From NCBI RefSeq assembly GCF_001427785.1, contig NZ_LMHM01000001.1:675116-739115 (forward strand): DNA of 64,000 nucleotides, in the 5' to 3' direction. Both the position numbers and the translations under genes were made by a program. Origin of the DNA: Lysobacter sp. Root690. Its GTDB lineage: Bacteria; Pseudomonadota; Gammaproteobacteria; Xanthomonadales; Xanthomonadaceae. The notes under the pieces are model-generated. The model saw only the letters and a list, made by a program, of their open reading frames with translations, made no database searches and was not told the DNA's origin. Below are positions 63,538-64,000 of this stretch, in pieces. Positions within the stretch are counted from its first letter, which is position 1. Each line of letters opens with the position of its first letter.

Positions 63538-64000
63538 GGCCATCGAGGAACTGCACAGTATCGACGCGGCGGCGCTGCCCGAGGCCTTGCTGCATCCCAC
63601 CCGGCCGTACGTCTTGCGCGGTCTCGCGGCGGATTGGCCGATCGCCCGCGCCGGCGCGGCGTCGGCGCAGGAGGCGATCGCCTACCTCAAGGGTTTCGCG
63701 CGCGATACGCCGGTCACGGTCAGCATCGCGCCACCGCAGGCTGGCGGACGGATTTCCTATCGCGAGGACATGCTCGGCTTCGGCTTCTCGCAGGAGAAGT
63801 CGACCTTGCCGGTCGTGCTCGACAGCTTGCTGCAACAACTCAACGATCCGGCGGCGCCCACTGTCTACGTGGGCTCCACCACGATCGATACCTGGCTGCC
63901 GGGTTTTCGCGAGCACAACGACCTCGGCTTCGGCGCGGCCCAGCCGCTGGCGAGCATCTGGATCGGCAATCGCACTCGCATCCCCGCGCATCAGGACGTC
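63521..64000 (+). CDS. cupin-like (JmjC/FIH-type) protein, 5' part only
   Basis: The first 160 residues are in the window; the gene runs on beyond its end. It opens MPPIAEAIEELHSIDAAALP, then PYVLRGLAADWPIARAG, and reaches SIWIGNRTRIPAHQDV, the start of the HxD iron motif of cupin-8/JmjC-like 2-oxoglutarate oxygenases. In related clusters this gene is followed by a tryptophan-halogenase-like gene. It overlaps SapC by 17 bases. Confidence 0.82.
   Translation, partial: MPPIAEAIEELHSIDAAALPEALLHPTRPYVLRGLAADWPIARAGAASAQEAIAYLKGFARDTPVTVSIAPPQAGGRISYREDMLGFGFSQEKSTLPVVLDSLLQQLNDPAAPTVYVGSTTIDTWLPGFREHNDLGFGAAQPLASIWIGNRTRIPAHQDV

Overview
The window is about 64 kb of GC-rich chromosomal DNA. Its gene set suggests Lysobacter or a close Xanthomonadaceae relative: a paired ECF sigma factor and TPR serine/threonine kinase, a CadC-type regulator with TPRs, a DUF2058 protein, a Xanthomonadales-type T4SS effector, a TonB receptor-SapC-cupin cluster and a GTAG-type extragenic palindrome. 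The genus is inferred from gene content and codon use, not from a marker gene. I found no rRNA, tRNA or CRISPR.

Layout. Positions 1-9.4 kb hold the end of one gene, a palindromic repeat, small ORFs, a MocR regulator, a membrane diguanylate cyclase, dadA (apparently starting at ATC) behind a VOC gene, a tight three-gene cluster (Cys peptide, CPHC thioredoxin-like protein, small Cys ORF) and an acyltransferase. Positions 9.5-21 kb hold the ECF/kinase pair, a serine hydrolase, a CadC-type regulator, a small secreted protein, an MFS/LysR divergent pair and a DUF2058 gene.

Positions 21-30.4 kb form an antagonism-type region. It has an 821-aa protein that looks like an alpha-helical pore former, a coiled-coil membrane protein, an Imm32-like gene and an MFS transporter. 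These are followed by a 502-aa protein joining a calpain-like protease (Cys32/His241/Asn263) to a C-terminal XVIPCD-like T4SS signal. The last is preceded in its transcription unit by four paralogous lipoproteins, the expected form of periplasmic immunity proteins. The lipoprotein array is visibly less GC-rich than its surroundings.

Positions 30.5-51.9 kb are mostly accessory metabolism and regulation: a PPP-type phosphatase, an ECF factor with a membrane partner, RidA/LysR, an orfX-sodA-ZIP operon, a WG-repeat secreted protein with a partner, an alginate-lyase-like enzyme, LysR/MFS/hydrolase, an MBL-fold lipoprotein, a Gly/Asn/Lys/His-rich secreted protein, an LprI-like protein and small hypotheticals. 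Positions 52-55.2 kb carry a compact class II lanthipeptide locus (61-aa precursor, hairpin, 956-aa LanM) with no dedicated transporter/protease. Positions 55.5-58.8 kb carry an MFS pump, a DUF4442 protein and an APH-like kinase. The window ends with a TonB receptor, SapC and cupin-like gene run preceded by two LacI-type operator palindromes.
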